From: Tupaia tana | Lineage: Eukaryota > Chordata > Mammalia > Scandentia > Tupaiidae | Direction of reading: 5' to 3' | DNA: 64,000 nt | Assembly: GCA_026018925.1 (NCBI GenBank) | Contig: JAKSZU010000016.1 | Location: 76,828,059-76,892,058, forward strand | Part shown: positions 52,903 to 63,389 of the stretch, in pieces | How positions within the stretch are numbered: the stretch's first letter is position 1 | How the letters are laid out: every line of letters starts with the position of its first letter | The notes under the pieces: model-generated | Told to the model about the DNA's origin: nothing | Database searches by the model: none | What the model saw: the letters and a program-made list of their open reading frames with translations, nothing else | Position numbers and translations under genes: made by a program

Positions 52903-53869
52903 TTTAAATGAATAAATTGGCAGGCTACGCCCATTGTACGCCCACCACCTATACAACAGAAACTTAGTTTTCCTGGGTGGCATTAGTCATTGAAATTCAG
53001 TGGGCTTTTGTCAAGAGTAACTCTGTGCTCTGGAAGGGCTATTTCAGTGGAGAGTGACAAAGCAGGAAATTTAAATACTATTATAGAGTTTCCTCCCCTT
53101 TGGCTCTGTTTTGGAAAAACAACAAATGGGAGAGAAATGCCCCAGAGTAGGAAAAGTAGGTTTCTGATGCAAGGATTTTGGACAAGCAGGCACTAGAGCC
53201 TAAGAAATCTCTTCTCTTAATTCATCCATCATGTCGGCTGAAAAGAGGCTATAGAATGTGATCTTGAACCTTGCATTGAGATCCTACCTGCAATGTAGGA
53301 AGGTTTTAGGAAACATAAATCCTACAAAGTTGAAATGGATGGAAAAAGTAGGGAGAGACATCCTTTATGCAGTGGGACATTCAGAACTACTTGCAGTGGC
53401 AGCCCACAGGAGGCCAAGTGTGGAAGTTTCATTGTCTTGGAAGATGAACTCTTGCCTGCCCTTTCTTCAGCCAGGAAATGCCCATTCCTCAGGGCATGGA
53501 GCTGGGTGCTGTCAGTGTTTGGGGACACTGATATTTCTGATCTTCTTACCAGGCCAGGAGGAATTATTCAGCAAATGCAAACTTAGCCAGGTGTATTTTC
53601 TGAGTATTAATTCAAGTTCAAGAATCCAGGCAGTTTTCAGGTGACATGTCCCCACATGTGTCTTCACCAACAAAGGCTGGAACTGTGCTTTGGGCAAATA
53701 GGAGAAGCTGTCTTCTTGCTATCAACTGTTTTTGGAAATTAGATTCTTAAATAATTCCTGGTATGATGGCTTCAGATAATGGGCAGCAATCCCAAGGCTT
53801 GGAAACTTGACCCAGGCTGCCAAGGAGACTAGGATTAATTATGAAGGAATTTAAAGGAGTAATTACTTA
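52903..53869. other. Unassigned DNA
   Basis: About 970 bp with no gene or repeat recognised. Frames at 53258-53644 (128 codons) and on the other strand overlap without domains. Confidence 0.5.
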
Positions 53870-54037
53870 TGTAGGGCTTAGTAGGTGTCAGTCACTAATT
53901 TAAGTTTTTAACAAATTAACTCATTTAGTCTTCATAATAACCTCGCGAAGTAAGCATTATCTCCTTTTCACATAAAGAAACTGAGTCATAGAGAGAGGTT
54001 AAATAATTCACCCAATGCCCAAAACTTAATACATGTG
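53870..54037 (-). mobile_element. MIR SINE, antisense
   Basis: 'cttagtaggtgtcagtcact', 'aactcatttagtcttcataa', 'aagaaactgagtcatagaga' and 'ttaaataattcacccaatgc' follow antisense MIR. It is cut by the next SINE and its last part resumes after it. Confidence 0.85.
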
Positions 54038-54132
54038 AGAAACAAGATTCTACTTTTTTTTAAAAAAAGAATTATTAAATTTTATTTATTTATTTAGAGG
54101 GAGGGAGGGAGGGAGGGAGGGAGGGAGGGAGG

Positions 54133-54189
<57 letters not shown>

Positions 54190-54296
54190 TGAGAAAGAAA
54201 GCCATGAGGCCCAGGACTCAAACTACAGTTGGCCATGAGGGAGTCTAGCACCCTTAACCACAACGTCACTTGCTGACCCCAAGAAACAAGATTCTA
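54038..54296 (-). mobile_element. Family A short SINE, antisense, perfect TSD, expanded repeat
   Basis: Perfect 15-bp TSD 'agaaacaagattcta' (54038-54052, 54282-54296). On the minus strand: head ('gtcagcaagtgacgttgtgg'), 'gtttgagtcctgggcctca', 'ctttctttctcactttct', then (CT)n and (CCCT)n, 'ctaaataaataaataaa' and the end 'taattctttttt'. The simple repeat (54098-54186) has grown from the CT block. Confidence 0.93.
54098..54186. repeat. (GGGA)n-(GA)n array
   Basis: About ten GGGA units (to about 54138), then about 24 GA units. The G3N1 spacing is a strong G-quadruplex pattern on the plus strand. Confidence 0.95.
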
Positions 54297-54725
54297 ATCA
54301 GGCAGAATAACTCTTAATCACTAAAATAAAGGGAAAGTGTTTTGTGAGGGTTTCCTCTAGAATCTGACCCAGACTAAAGACTGAGTGCACCTGATTTATC
54401 TAAGACACGTGAGGACACTGGTGGGGCAGGGGAAGGTGGCACAGGAAGGGAAGCCATCAGTAGGGATATGTCACTAAGCCAAGTACCATGGTGGACAACT
54501 GAAACTTAATCCTGGAGTGATCTAGCAGATCCCAGTGAAAGCCTGCCTGAGGATGCTGTCTGCCAAGGGGTGAGGGAGCCCAGGGCTTTATAGTCCTGCA
54601 CCCATTAGTCTCAAAGGTTACTCTAGGGTGGGGAGGAGCACACAAATTCCCAGACACATCAGACCCATCCCTTCTATCCTTTCCTTGGTTGTGTCTTCAG
54701 GATGGTTAGAAGATGTGCTGATGTT
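54297..54725. other. Unassigned DNA
   Basis: No gene or repeat recognised beyond the last bases of the MIR. Confidence 0.45.
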
Positions 54726-54980
54726 AGGCCAGCTTGTGGTCTAGTACTTAAGGGACCTGGATCGCACATGGCAAATTGTGGTGAAGTTCTGGCCCTGGTG
54801 ACTTGAAAAACGCTCTGAGTGCATGTGCGTGCATGCCCCAAATCCTAACAGGGTGAGGAAAAGGAGGAAAAGATATGGTAGCATGACCATGTCCCATTGG
54901 GGGTGTTTTCTCCATCTCTCTCTGTCTCTCTCTCTCTCTGGTGAGCACACACACCCTCTGGCAAGAAATAAGAAAAAAAA
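54726..54980 (+). mobile_element. Family A SINE, sense
   Basis: 'ggccagcttgtggtctagta', 'ctggatcgcacatggcaaat', 'ctggtgacttgaaaaacgct', 'gcatgcccc' and 'ggtgagcacacacaccctct', then 'ggcaagaaataag' and an A run to 54985. Confidence 0.87.
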
Positions 54981-55139
54981 AAAAAGATTTGTGCTATAGT
55001 TCCAGTACGAGATGTAGACATGTCAGCAACCAGAAAAAGAAGAGTGACACATTGTCAAGATGACTTCTCCTTATATCTCACTGGTCAGAACTGGAGCACG
55101 TGCTCACCCCTAAAATAATCAGTGACCAAGACCATGGGG

Positions 55140-55372
55140 CTACCATATTGGCTCAGAGCAGTGGCAGTTTTGTCCCTGTTGCCCCCCACCCCCAAGGAAA
55201 ATATCTGGAGAGTATTTGTTTGTCCAACTGGGCTAGTGTCGAGTCTGGTACAAGAATCTGTCATGCAGGGGCTGGGGATGCTGTTAAATACCCTACATGC
55301 AGAGACAGTCCTCACAGCAAAGATAATCTGGTCCAAAATGTAAGTAGTACAGAGGTTGAGAAACTCTGGCAT
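55140..55372 (+). mobile_element. MER20 hAT MITE, sense
   Basis: 'gttgccccccacccccaagg', 'aaaatatctggagagtattt', 'ctggggatgctgttaaatac', 'cctacatgcagagacagtcc' and 'agaggttgagaaactctg' follow MER20. Confidence 0.85.
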
Positions 55373-56250
55373 AGGGCTAAAAGGATTTAATCCCTAGCCT
55401 CATGGGAGAGGGATGGACACCCAAAGAAAATGAAGACTTCATCAGAAGGAATGAAAGTTGGGTGGGGCACCGAGATCGTCTGGCGTAGGAGGATTTAGTG
55501 CATTTTGATGACTGATGTCATAGGAGACACACACAGCTCTTTTCTACAAAGCGTCTCTGGATGCCTCTGTCAGACAGTGCCATGGCCTAAACGGGCCATT
55601 GGTCTGACCCCGTCTGGCATTTCTTATCTCTATCAGGCTCGCTGCCAAACCCTGAGGATAGGACGTCACCTCTGGCAGAAGATCATTCCGGATTAATTGA
55701 TGGTGAAGCTGTGTCCCACTTTGAACCTCTCTCTTATGCAGCCAGAGCAGTGCAGACCAGGCTGCAAGAGGCCTGAGATGGAACTTACTGTACAAAAGGA
55801 TGTGAACTAGCCGGAGACCCCTGGTAACCACGAGGGGAAGAGAGGACATTCCGGAGTTGCTGCTTTGTAGAGATAGGAAATAATTCCCTGGGGTAGGACA
55901 TCTGTACTTAGCAATACCAGTTGATAGTTTTGAACTCCTGGATACATTTTCTTAGGCTGAACCTTATCAGAAATCATTAAGTCAGGTCTGCAGCCTGGTG
56001 ATACGAGGCACCAGAAAAGATGGCAAGGAACATCACCAACTCAAAGAAGCCTAGCATATCATCTAAAGGTTCCCCCAAATTCCTAAAAAGAATTAAACTC
56101 TTTTCTCCCAGGTGATTAAATATACTAAATGTTTAATTTAAGACCAGTTTCTTTGTATTGCCCAGTGATTCATTGCCCATTGATTGAAGAACAGTAACCC
56201 ATTTAATGCTTAACTAAACAGTTCACAATGATCACATGTTTATCTGCAAA
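55373..56250. other. Unique block, candidate regulatory DNA
   Basis: No repeat recognised. It has more CpGs than its surroundings at 55460-55860, but too few for a CpG island. Motifs are listed at 55513-55703. Confidence 0.45.
55513..55703. promoter_or_regulatory. CRE/CCAAT/homeodomain motif cluster
   Basis: 'tgatgtcat' (55513-55521, CRE/ATF-like), 'ccattgg' (55596-55602, inverted CCAAT), 'gacgtca' (55662-55668, CRE core) and 'ggattaattgatgg' (55690-55703, homeodomain-like) lie within 190 bp of unique DNA. Suggestive of an enhancer or weak promoter; no transcript evidence. Confidence 0.3.
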
Positions 56251-56498
56251 TATTTGAACATTTGTCTTGTGCCCTATTCTTGATGTTAGAGATGCATGGT
56301 GGAAAGATTCTATTTTTTGCTCTCAGGAACTCACAATCCAATAGAGTTAGACTCAAATACATAATTACAATGTAGGCAGGCTGAAACGGGTGACAACTGT
56401 TTCAGGGACACAGCAGATATGGAACATCACTTGAGTGGAGAATGTGTGGATTCATCTCATCAAAAGTTATTGAGTGTCTTTTATATACCAACTATTGG
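56251..56498. repeat. Copy A of a local 248-bp duplication
   Basis: Compared by eye with 58210-58456, the two segments align end to end with one gap and about 85% identity ('tcagggacacagcaga' and 'accaactattgg' identical). Similarity stops sharply at both ends. The text itself looks like an antisense L2-like repeat. Confidence 0.85.
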
Positions 56499-56559
56499 TG
56501 CTTAGAGAATTAAAAGAATGTGGGTTTTGATAAACCTGATCTCTCCAGGGCTTTTCTTT

Positions 56560-56842
56560 CCTTTTCTTCCCTTTTTTCCTTTTTCCTTTCCTTTTTTATC
56601 TATGTATTTCTCCCACAAGTGTGGGAGATGGAGAAGAGACACAGAGATAGAGGCAGAGAGAGACAAAGTGCACCCCTAACAGGGTCTTGATGCTGTAATC
56701 CACCCCCAGCCTCAGCCAGCCCTGGATCTTGCACACGCATGCCTGGCACACTCAGGAGGCGTCTGGGTGTGAACCTGGAAGCCTCCCTATGCAGTCAGCC
56801 TTGCAGAGCATCGTTACCATTGCATTGCCATCTAGCCTGAGG
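56560..56842 (-). mobile_element. Family B SINE, antisense
   Basis: A pyrimidine-rich tail side (56560-56600), 'gacacagagatagaggcaga', 'ggtcttgatgctgtaatcca', 'cagcctcagccagccctgga', 'catgcctggcacactcagga' and 'gttaccattgcattgccatc' (head side). Confidence 0.78.
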
Positions 56843-57094
56843 AGCTTTCCAAGTGCAAGTAATCATAAAGATTACCCCAAGCTCTTTTCAAGAACAGATA
56901 ATTATAAAGCAATCGAATGCTTGTTTTATTAAAGACATATACAAAGCATGATGATAGACTAGGTGAAGAGTGACTTGAGTTAGGGGTTCAGGAATGGTAT
57001 AAGGAAAGACTTCACAAGTACTAAATAAAAGCGTAGAGAAGCACAGGGCAGGGTGGACAAGTCAAATGTATTCAGTGCAGCCAAAATACGGAGA

Positions 57095-57228
57095 CATGAT
57101 TTTACAAACAATATGGCAATTATCTTGACTTGGTCATTTTATACACTGTACATGCATAAAATTCACACTGTACCCCATAAATATGTGCGATTATTATTTT
57201 TCAAATTGCAACAATAATAAAAAAGAAC
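57095..57228 (+). mobile_element. L1 3' end, sense
   Basis: 'gacttggtcattttatacac', 'tgtacatgcataaaattcac' and 'ccccataaatatgtgcgatt' match the very 3' end of mid-aged L1s ('…gtacaccataaatatatacaattttt'). Confidence 0.75.
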
Positions 57229-57359
57229 AATACAGCAGTTCTTTTCTCTTGATCAGATAGTGGGCATGTGTGTATTAGGCATCCCCATTATACCTAATGC
57301 TGTGAAATGCAGACTTGGGCTGAACGAGCAGAGCAATCAGCACCCTGATTTGACCCTAA

Positions 57360-57598
57360 GATGCAGGCAGTGGGGTCTGGATGGCAGTACAGTGGTAAAA
57401 TGTGATGCTTTGCGAGTTTGACCCACGTGCAAAGGTTCTAGGTTTGCTTCTGGACATCTCCCTGGGTACACCGAGCAGGAGTGTGCCCAGGGCCCGGGGC
57501 AGGCTGAAGCTGGAAATGGATCATAGCATCAAAACCCTGTTGGAGGGGCTGTCTTCTTCTTGTGAAATAAATAAATATATATATATTTTTAAGAAGCA
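57360..57598 (+). mobile_element. Family B-like SINE, sense, diverged
   Basis: 'ggtctggatggcagtacagt', 'cttctggacatctccctggg', 'tacaccgagcaggagtgtgc' and the end 'tgtgaaataaataaatatat'. Head and tail follow family B; the middle is diverged. Confidence 0.65.
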
Positions 57599-57989
57599 GA
57601 GAAGCAGGCACCTTAGCTGACAGGGGCAGGTTAGGATGTCTGAAACAATTTGAAAACCCTTTAACACTAAACTGTGTGGTTGTGGTTATCAGTACTGCAG
57701 GGGTTCAGAGCCAAGAGCCTTCACCATGGGCTGGAATTGTTGCAGACACTTTTGCAGCTGAGATAATTGAAGGTTAGTGGTGCCTTTGTGGAAAATTGAG
57801 AAATAATACCTTATATAGTGAAAAGTGAAAAATCACTTCAAGACCTGTCCAGCTTTGGAAGGCTACATGGCAGAGGATAATGTTCAGCTCTACACAGAGA
57901 TAAAGAGTGGGCATTTAGAGTTTTGGCTTGCTGCTGACGTAGTCCTGGCTGCCTTTCTGAGCAGATTTTGGGGTATTACCTTAGCATGT
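57599..57989. other. Unassigned DNA
   Basis: No gene or repeat recognised. Confidence 0.45.
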
Positions 57990-58160
57990 CCCTTTGATCA
58001 TCAGCACAGTATGGAGGACAGAATGTTAACTTTGAGTTTAAAGGTTTACACTGAATCCCAGCTGTGCTCCTCAGTAGCTATGTGACCTGGGATAAGTTAT
58101 TTAACCACTTCACACCTCACTTTTCTCATCTCATCCAAGTGGAGTGATAGTATTTAAATT
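57990..58160 (+). mobile_element. MIR SINE, sense
   Basis: 'actgaatcccagctgtgctc', 'tagctatgtgacctgggata', 'agttatttaaccacttcaca' and 'cacttttctcatctcat' follow MIR. Confidence 0.85.
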
Positions 58161-58209
58161 TTAGTATCCTAGAAAAGAGAAAGAAAGAGAAAAAGAGAGA
58201 GAGTGAGAG

Positions 58210-58456
58210 TATTTGAATGTTTATCTTGTGCTCTATACTTGATGTTAGAGACCCATGGTAAAAAGATTCCATTTCTTGCTCTTGGGAACTCATGATCCAA
58301 TAGAGATAGACTCAAACACATAATTACAATGAAGCAGGCTAAAACCGGTGACAGCTGTTTCAGGGACACAGCAGACATGAAACATCATTTGAGTGGTGAA
58401 TGTGCATATCCACCTCATCAGCAGTTATTGAGCATCTATTGTATACCAACTATTGG
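58210..58456. repeat. Copy B of the local 248-bp duplication
   Basis: Same orientation as copy A, about 2 kb downstream. Preceded by a GA-rich patch (58173-58207), followed by unrelated sequence. Confidence 0.85.
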
Positions 58457-58950
58457 AGAGATTAGAAATAATCCACAGAAAGTGTCTAGGATAATGCCCA
58501 ATGTAAAGTACATAGAGAACATTAAATGTAGGTTTTTGCATTCAAAGACCTACACTGGGGTGTGTCTATCTATAAGAGAACCTTTACTCAAAGTAGCTCG
58601 TACAGAGTATAAATTTACATCCCACATGACCAGGAACTCTGACGTAGATTAGGCTCTGGGAATGGTGCATTCAGTGACTCAGTAGCATCATCAAGAACTC
58701 ATCTTCTGTCTTGTCTTTTATATGCTCATCATCCTTGGTGTTGGCTCCACTCACAGACTGGTATCAAAAAGGTTCCTGTAGTTTGAGGCACCATATTCAG
58801 ACACAGATACCTTATAGCAGAAGAGAGACTTTATCTTCTTACGGCCCACTTAGGAGTAAGTGAGTTCACCTTCCCTATTGCAACAGCTTTCTCCAAATAT
58901 ATTATTGTCCAGGATTGGGTAAAAATCCTCAATCATGTACTGATGAGATG
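58457..58950. other. Unassigned DNA
   Basis: No gene or repeat recognised. Confidence 0.45.
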
Positions 58951-59271
58951 TATTAGCTTACTACCAGTGTGTAACAAATTGTCCCTAAACTGAGAAGTTT
59001 GAAACAACAAGCAGTTATTATCTCATAGATTCTGTGAGCCAGGATTTAGAACTTAGTTGGGGATTCTGGCTTAGGGCCTCTCGTGAGGTTGCTTTCAGCA
59101 CACTGGCCAGAGATGTTGTCATCTGAAGACTGGACTAAGGCTGGAGGACTTGCCACTAAATTGGCTCACTCCTATGGCTTTGGGCTAAGGTCTTATTTAT
59201 TCACATTGAGGACCTCTCCTTTGGACTGTTTGAGCATCTTCATGTCATGGTTGTTGGTTTCTTTTAGCATG

Positions 59272-59336
<65 letters not shown>

Positions 59337-59510
59337 AAGCCACAACAGTTTTGTTGATTTCATTCCAGCAATCACAGACTGTCATTTCTGCCACACTCCA
59401 TTCATCGTAAGTGAGACATCAAGTACCCAGGGGTATTAAGTTCTACCTTCTGGAGGGTCAAAAATTTTGTGAACATATTTTAAAACTCCCCTATGGTGGT
59501 CCATAAGAAA
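58951..59510 (-). mobile_element. Ancient MaLR-like LTR, antisense
   Basis: 'tattagcttactaccagtgt', 'aaacaacaagcagttattat', 'ctcatagattctgtgagcca', 'agggcctctcgtgaggttgc', 'tgtcatttctgccacactcc' and 'tggagggtcaaaaattttgt' follow an old LTR-like repeat. A (GA)n expansion lies inside. The exact family is uncertain. Confidence 0.65.
59275..59333. repeat. (GA)n microsatellite
   Basis: About 29 uninterrupted GA units within the LTR-like repeat. Confidence 0.95.
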
Positions 59511-59944
59511 AGTCTATGATTGTCTTAGGACAGTCATCTGGTGGTCGGGGATGGAGTGCATGTGTGGAGCCAACCCCAAGGTCTGCCGTGTTATGGCCAC
59601 TGATGTCATAATGGACATTCCTGGAGCCACTGCTGTGTATGGATCAGTGTGCAGACGTGGTCCTGATGATTATGGGGTCGAAGGAGTATGCAATGTGCTG
59701 GGACCATCTAACTATATAGGAAGATAAAGGGGGAGAGGGACAGATATAGCACTGAGAAGTGACTACAGATTGTAGTAGGAAGTAGTTTACTTTTAATTAG
59801 CATGTTCAGCAAGGAAGTGAAATTTGAACTGGGCTCCTTGGAATGGATTGGATCTATACATTCAGAGAAGGGGTTTGGGGCTGGTGAAGAACATTATCAC
59901 ACTAAAGGCATTAATATCAGCTAGCATTTCTTTTTTCTGCCATC
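59511..59944. other. Unassigned DNA with a small open frame
   Basis: No repeat recognised. A 58-codon plus frame (59551-59727) begins MECMCGANPKV and has many Val, Gly and Cys but no family that I know. Probably chance. Confidence 0.45.
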
Positions 59945-60115
59945 CGCTAGCATTTATGGAGCACCTAATGTGTGCTGGACACTTTCTACATACTATCTTT
60001 AAACCTTGTTGCATTCTGGAAAGACAGTCAACATCACCCCCAATTTGCAGGTGAGGAAACAAACCCAGAGGTATTAAGTGACTCTCCTGAGACTGTATAG
60101 CTAGTAAGAGGCCCT
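59945..60115 (-). mobile_element. MIR SINE, antisense
   Basis: 'agcatttatggagcacctaa', 'tgtgtgctggacactttcta', 'atttgcaggtgaggaaacaa' and 'agtgactctcctgagactgt' follow antisense MIR. Confidence 0.88.
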
Positions 60116-60839
60116 ACTCAGAGTCCTTACCTATGAGACACTGTGTTTCAAAGAACTTGGGGAGATAGTGGCTTACGCTAAGACTTGCTTAGGAAGTTCA
60201 AAGTAAGGCTTTTATGTAACAATTTAGCTTTGGGGAGTAGGTACCGCAGAGTGAGTAATCTCTTTACAAAAGAATTTGTCAGTTTATTGAATCTTTACAG
60301 AAGATTCTCCTTAATTATGAAGCCTACTCCCCACCCAATGCATCGAAAATATGATTCAAAATTTGTTAAGATTACTTTGCATACCTTTCCCCTGGAATTT
60401 CTACCCTGTGTTATACCTTTTGTAGGCTGAGCTGTTGGAAGAATTAGCTGGTAAAAATTAGCTTGTAAAATCAGGAAGGCCTAATGAAAAAAAGTGAGGT
60501 CTTAAACATTAATTTCACTTTCTTGTGATAAGATTTATTGAGGTAAAAAGACATTAATTGTTGTTAATTAAAATCGGATCTCCCTCCCTATTCAGATAAT
60601 ATGCATGTATTGGAAGTGAGGGGGCGTGAGTCAACCATGGTTGCTTTGCCCAGGGAGTTGGCTGTCAGGTAGAGGCAGAGAAGGGGTGATGGGAGGCACG
60701 AAGAAGCCCCTCCCAGGGCTTGCAGCAGAGGGGAATGTGCCGACCCCAGGCAGGATAGCTCCCTAGGCAAGGGGTGGGACCTGCCTGCTCCCCCACAGTA
60801 TGTCAGCCATCAGAATGGACTTCGGAGGAACAGAGGCAG
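60116..60839. other. Unassigned DNA
   Basis: No gene or repeat recognised; GC-richer toward 60700-60830. Confidence 0.45.
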
Positions 60840-61330
60840 ATGAACAGAGAATTTGCATGTGTGTGAGTGTATTGTGTGTCTGTGTACATCTGTGTGAGTG
60901 GCTTGCCTGTGTGTGTGTGTGTGTGTGCGTGTGCATGTATTCATGTCTGTGACAGTGTGAATGTGGTGAATGTGTACGTGTAAAGGTGTGTATAGTGTAT
61001 GTGAGGGTGTGAGTACATGCATGTAAGAGTGTGTATAGTGTATATGAGTATGTGAATGTAAATGTGTGAGATATGTACACTTTTCCTGTGGTATGTGTTT
61101 ATGTGTGTGGATGTTTGTTTCCATGGGTGTATTTGTACTTGTGAATGTAACTTTGCATGTGTATATTTGTGATCATGTGTGGAGGGTGGTGTGGATGTGT
61201 GTTTATATGTGTGCATGTGAATGCATGTGTGTATATTTGTGAGCATGTATGGGGGTTGTGGATGTGTGTTTCTGTGTGTTTGTGAGTATACTGGGGGCAT
61301 ATGTGTGCTGAGCGTACTTGGTTGTGAGTG
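60840..61330. repeat. Long TG-rich degenerate repeat
   Basis: About 490 bases dominated by TG with a drifting longer period ('gtgtgtatagtgtatatgag' type phrases recur at 60990 and 61030; 'gcatgtgtgtatatttgtga' type at 61155 and 61222). Pure (TG)n at about 60908-60928. His/Thr-rich minus frames are artefacts. Confidence 0.9.
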
Positions 61331-62149
61331 TGTGTGGGGAAGGTGAGACACCAGCACCAACCTCTGTGTGGGGAGCAAGGTCTCCCCTCTGTCCTCCAGC
61401 CCAGCTCCTTTGAGCCTGGGAGAGGGCAGGGCTCTGCTGGAGCCCAGTCCTCCAGTGGCTGTTTGAAAGCCTGTCTCCTCCCACTGGCAGGAGCCCTTCC
61501 GGCCCCTCCTGCTGCTGTTCTCGCTGCCTCTCCGTTCTGTAGGTGGCAGCCTTGATAAACCTTGCTCCCGTCCCTGCCTCTGCGGGGATGAGCTTTAGCA
61601 AAAGCCTTTAAGACTTTAGCTTCTTGCTTAAAACAAAAACAAAAGAGAAACTTTCTGTCTTTTATAGTTTTAAAAGACAAAATGCACTCCAGCCAGGGAA
61701 TGTGGTTTTAAAGAAGTACACTTACCTGAGACCTGGGCTAGACAGCAGGGCTTGATACTGGCTTGCGTATGATTTATACTTGCTTCCTCTGCAAATGTTC
61801 ATCCTCACTCGCCTTTGAGTCCTGAACTCGGGGACAGCTGAGGAAACATGCAGGCTGCAGTCAAACCTCTTAAAACCCTGGCACCAGTGGCAGGACCAGC
61901 CCCCTCTCTTCCTTTCCTTTATATTTGCTCACGGTTTTCATCAGCCAGCATCACAGGGACCTGCTCCCTGACACTGCTAGCACCTGGGGCGTAATTAGTA
62001 GCGGGCATGGCTCTAGTCTGCTTTGCAGGAAATCCATGTACACACGGGAAATAAGCAGGGTGAGGGATTCAAGACTTGGAAGAGGGGTGGGGAGAACATC
62101 TTGGAGGAGGTGGTGGTGTCCCAAGTCTTTAGGAACTAGTTGAGATTGT
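61331..62149. other. GC-richer unique DNA
   Basis: No gene recognised. The 193-codon minus frame 61099-61680 joins this region to the TG repeat and has no domain. Confidence 0.5.
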
Positions 62150-62345
62150 TTAGGCCAGGGATATTTGGCAATATTTAGAGATGTTTTGGTTGTCCTAACT
62201 GGGGGCGAGGAGGAGTGGCTACTGGTATCGAGTGCGCAGAAGCCAAGGATACTGGTAAATACTCAGCAATGTGCAGGACAGCACCTACAGGGCGGAATTA
62301 TCCAGCTCCAGATATCCCAGTGTGGAGGTTGACAGCCACTGGTCT
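62150..62345 (+). mobile_element. MER20 hAT MITE, sense
   Basis: 'ggccagggatatttggcaat', 'atttagagatgttttggttg', 'ctactggtatcgagtgcgca', 'cagcaatgtgcaggacagca' and 'gcggaattatccagctccag' track MER20 end to end. Confidence 0.9.
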
Positions 62346-62360
62346 CAGCAAGAAGACAAA

Positions 62361-62700
62361 GAGTATTACATCTGAATGTTTGTGTTCCTGCCCCCCAAAT
62401 TTATATGCAGAAATCCTAACCCCCAAACTGCTGGTATTAGAAGGAGGGTTGGGGAGGTGATTAGGTGACAAGGGCCGAGCTTCACAAATGGGAAGTGCCC
62501 ATGTAAAGAGGCAGGAGAAAGATCCCTTGACCCTTTCCTCATGTGAGGGCACAGATCTTGATGCCATCTAGAACCAGGAAGTGGGTCCTTACCAGGCACC
62601 AAATCTACCAGCATCTTGATCGTGGGTTTCCTAGCCTCGAGAACTCTGAGAAGTAAGAGCTTGTTGCTTTCCAGCCCAGTGTGTGATGTTTTGATATGAG
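62361..62700 (+). mobile_element. MLT1-type solo LTR, sense
   Basis: 'gaaatcctaacccccaaact', 'gctggtattagaaggagggt', 'tggggaggtgattaggtgac', 'catgtgagggcacagatctt' and 'ctcgagaactctgagaagta' are in MLT1 order. Confidence 0.85.
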
Positions 62701-62965
62701 GACCTGAATGTGCTGAGAGGGAACGGCTGGAGATGTGAGGAGAGGGGCTGTAAAATCTGGATCTTTCTGAAGGAACCCAGGGTCGGAAGGCTTAGAAATG
62801 GGAGTGCAAAGGTTGTCAGGTGCAGATAAATGAAGACTCTCAAGTGCCCTGCTGAGTCTGGACTTGGTTAGGGGAGTGGTAACATTTAAGGGTTTAAATA
62901 GGGGCGTGACATAGGCAAATATGCCTTTTAGAACGATCACTCTGGGTACTGTGTGGCAGGTGAGG
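62701..62965 (-). mobile_element. L2-like repeat, antisense
   Basis: 'ggacttggttaggggagtgg', 'aataggggcgtgacatagg' and 'agaacgatcactctgggtac' follow the L2-associated antisense text '…caggggagtgacatgat… agatcactctggctgct'. Diverged at its start. Confidence 0.5.
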
Positions 62966-63389
62966 TGGACAGTCATAGAACTGGATTCAGGGTGAGGGCT
63001 TCAGAAGGGGGCTGTTCAATGCAAGAGAAAAGGCAATCATTGTGTTTCCACAAAAGAGCGTAGAATTGGTCTAGTTAATCCAGTCAATAAAATGCAGTTA
63101 TACAATAGGGTCATTTTTATATTTCAAGAAAGAAGCTATGGAAAGAAAAGCATTGCGAGATAGCATATCCAATGTTTTACACGGCTGCCTACACCCTTTC
63201 ATGTAGATTACCAGCCAGGTCAGCACATTGCACAAGGACACGGGCCATTCACTTTTGCTAACCTAAGTGGAATTCTCCGGTAGCCCTAATTCCTATGTCT
63301 GGACTGGTGACGGGGGACATCTATGAGATGATAGGTCTCTGCAGCATGGATCCTCTGAGGATGAGAAGTGCTTTCAGACAGAGTGGCAA
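62966..63389. other. Unassigned DNA
   Basis: No gene or repeat recognised. Confidence 0.45.

Noticed and set aside
56251..58456. CRISPR-like or operon-like structure from repeated segments
   Set aside because: The DNA is mammalian and the repeats are transposons, microsatellites and one local duplication. No spacer-repeat periodicity exists.
61099..61680. 193-codon minus frame and overlapping His/Thr-rich frames
   Set aside because: The C-terminal half is the translated TG repeat; the rest is stop-poor GC-rich DNA with no domain.
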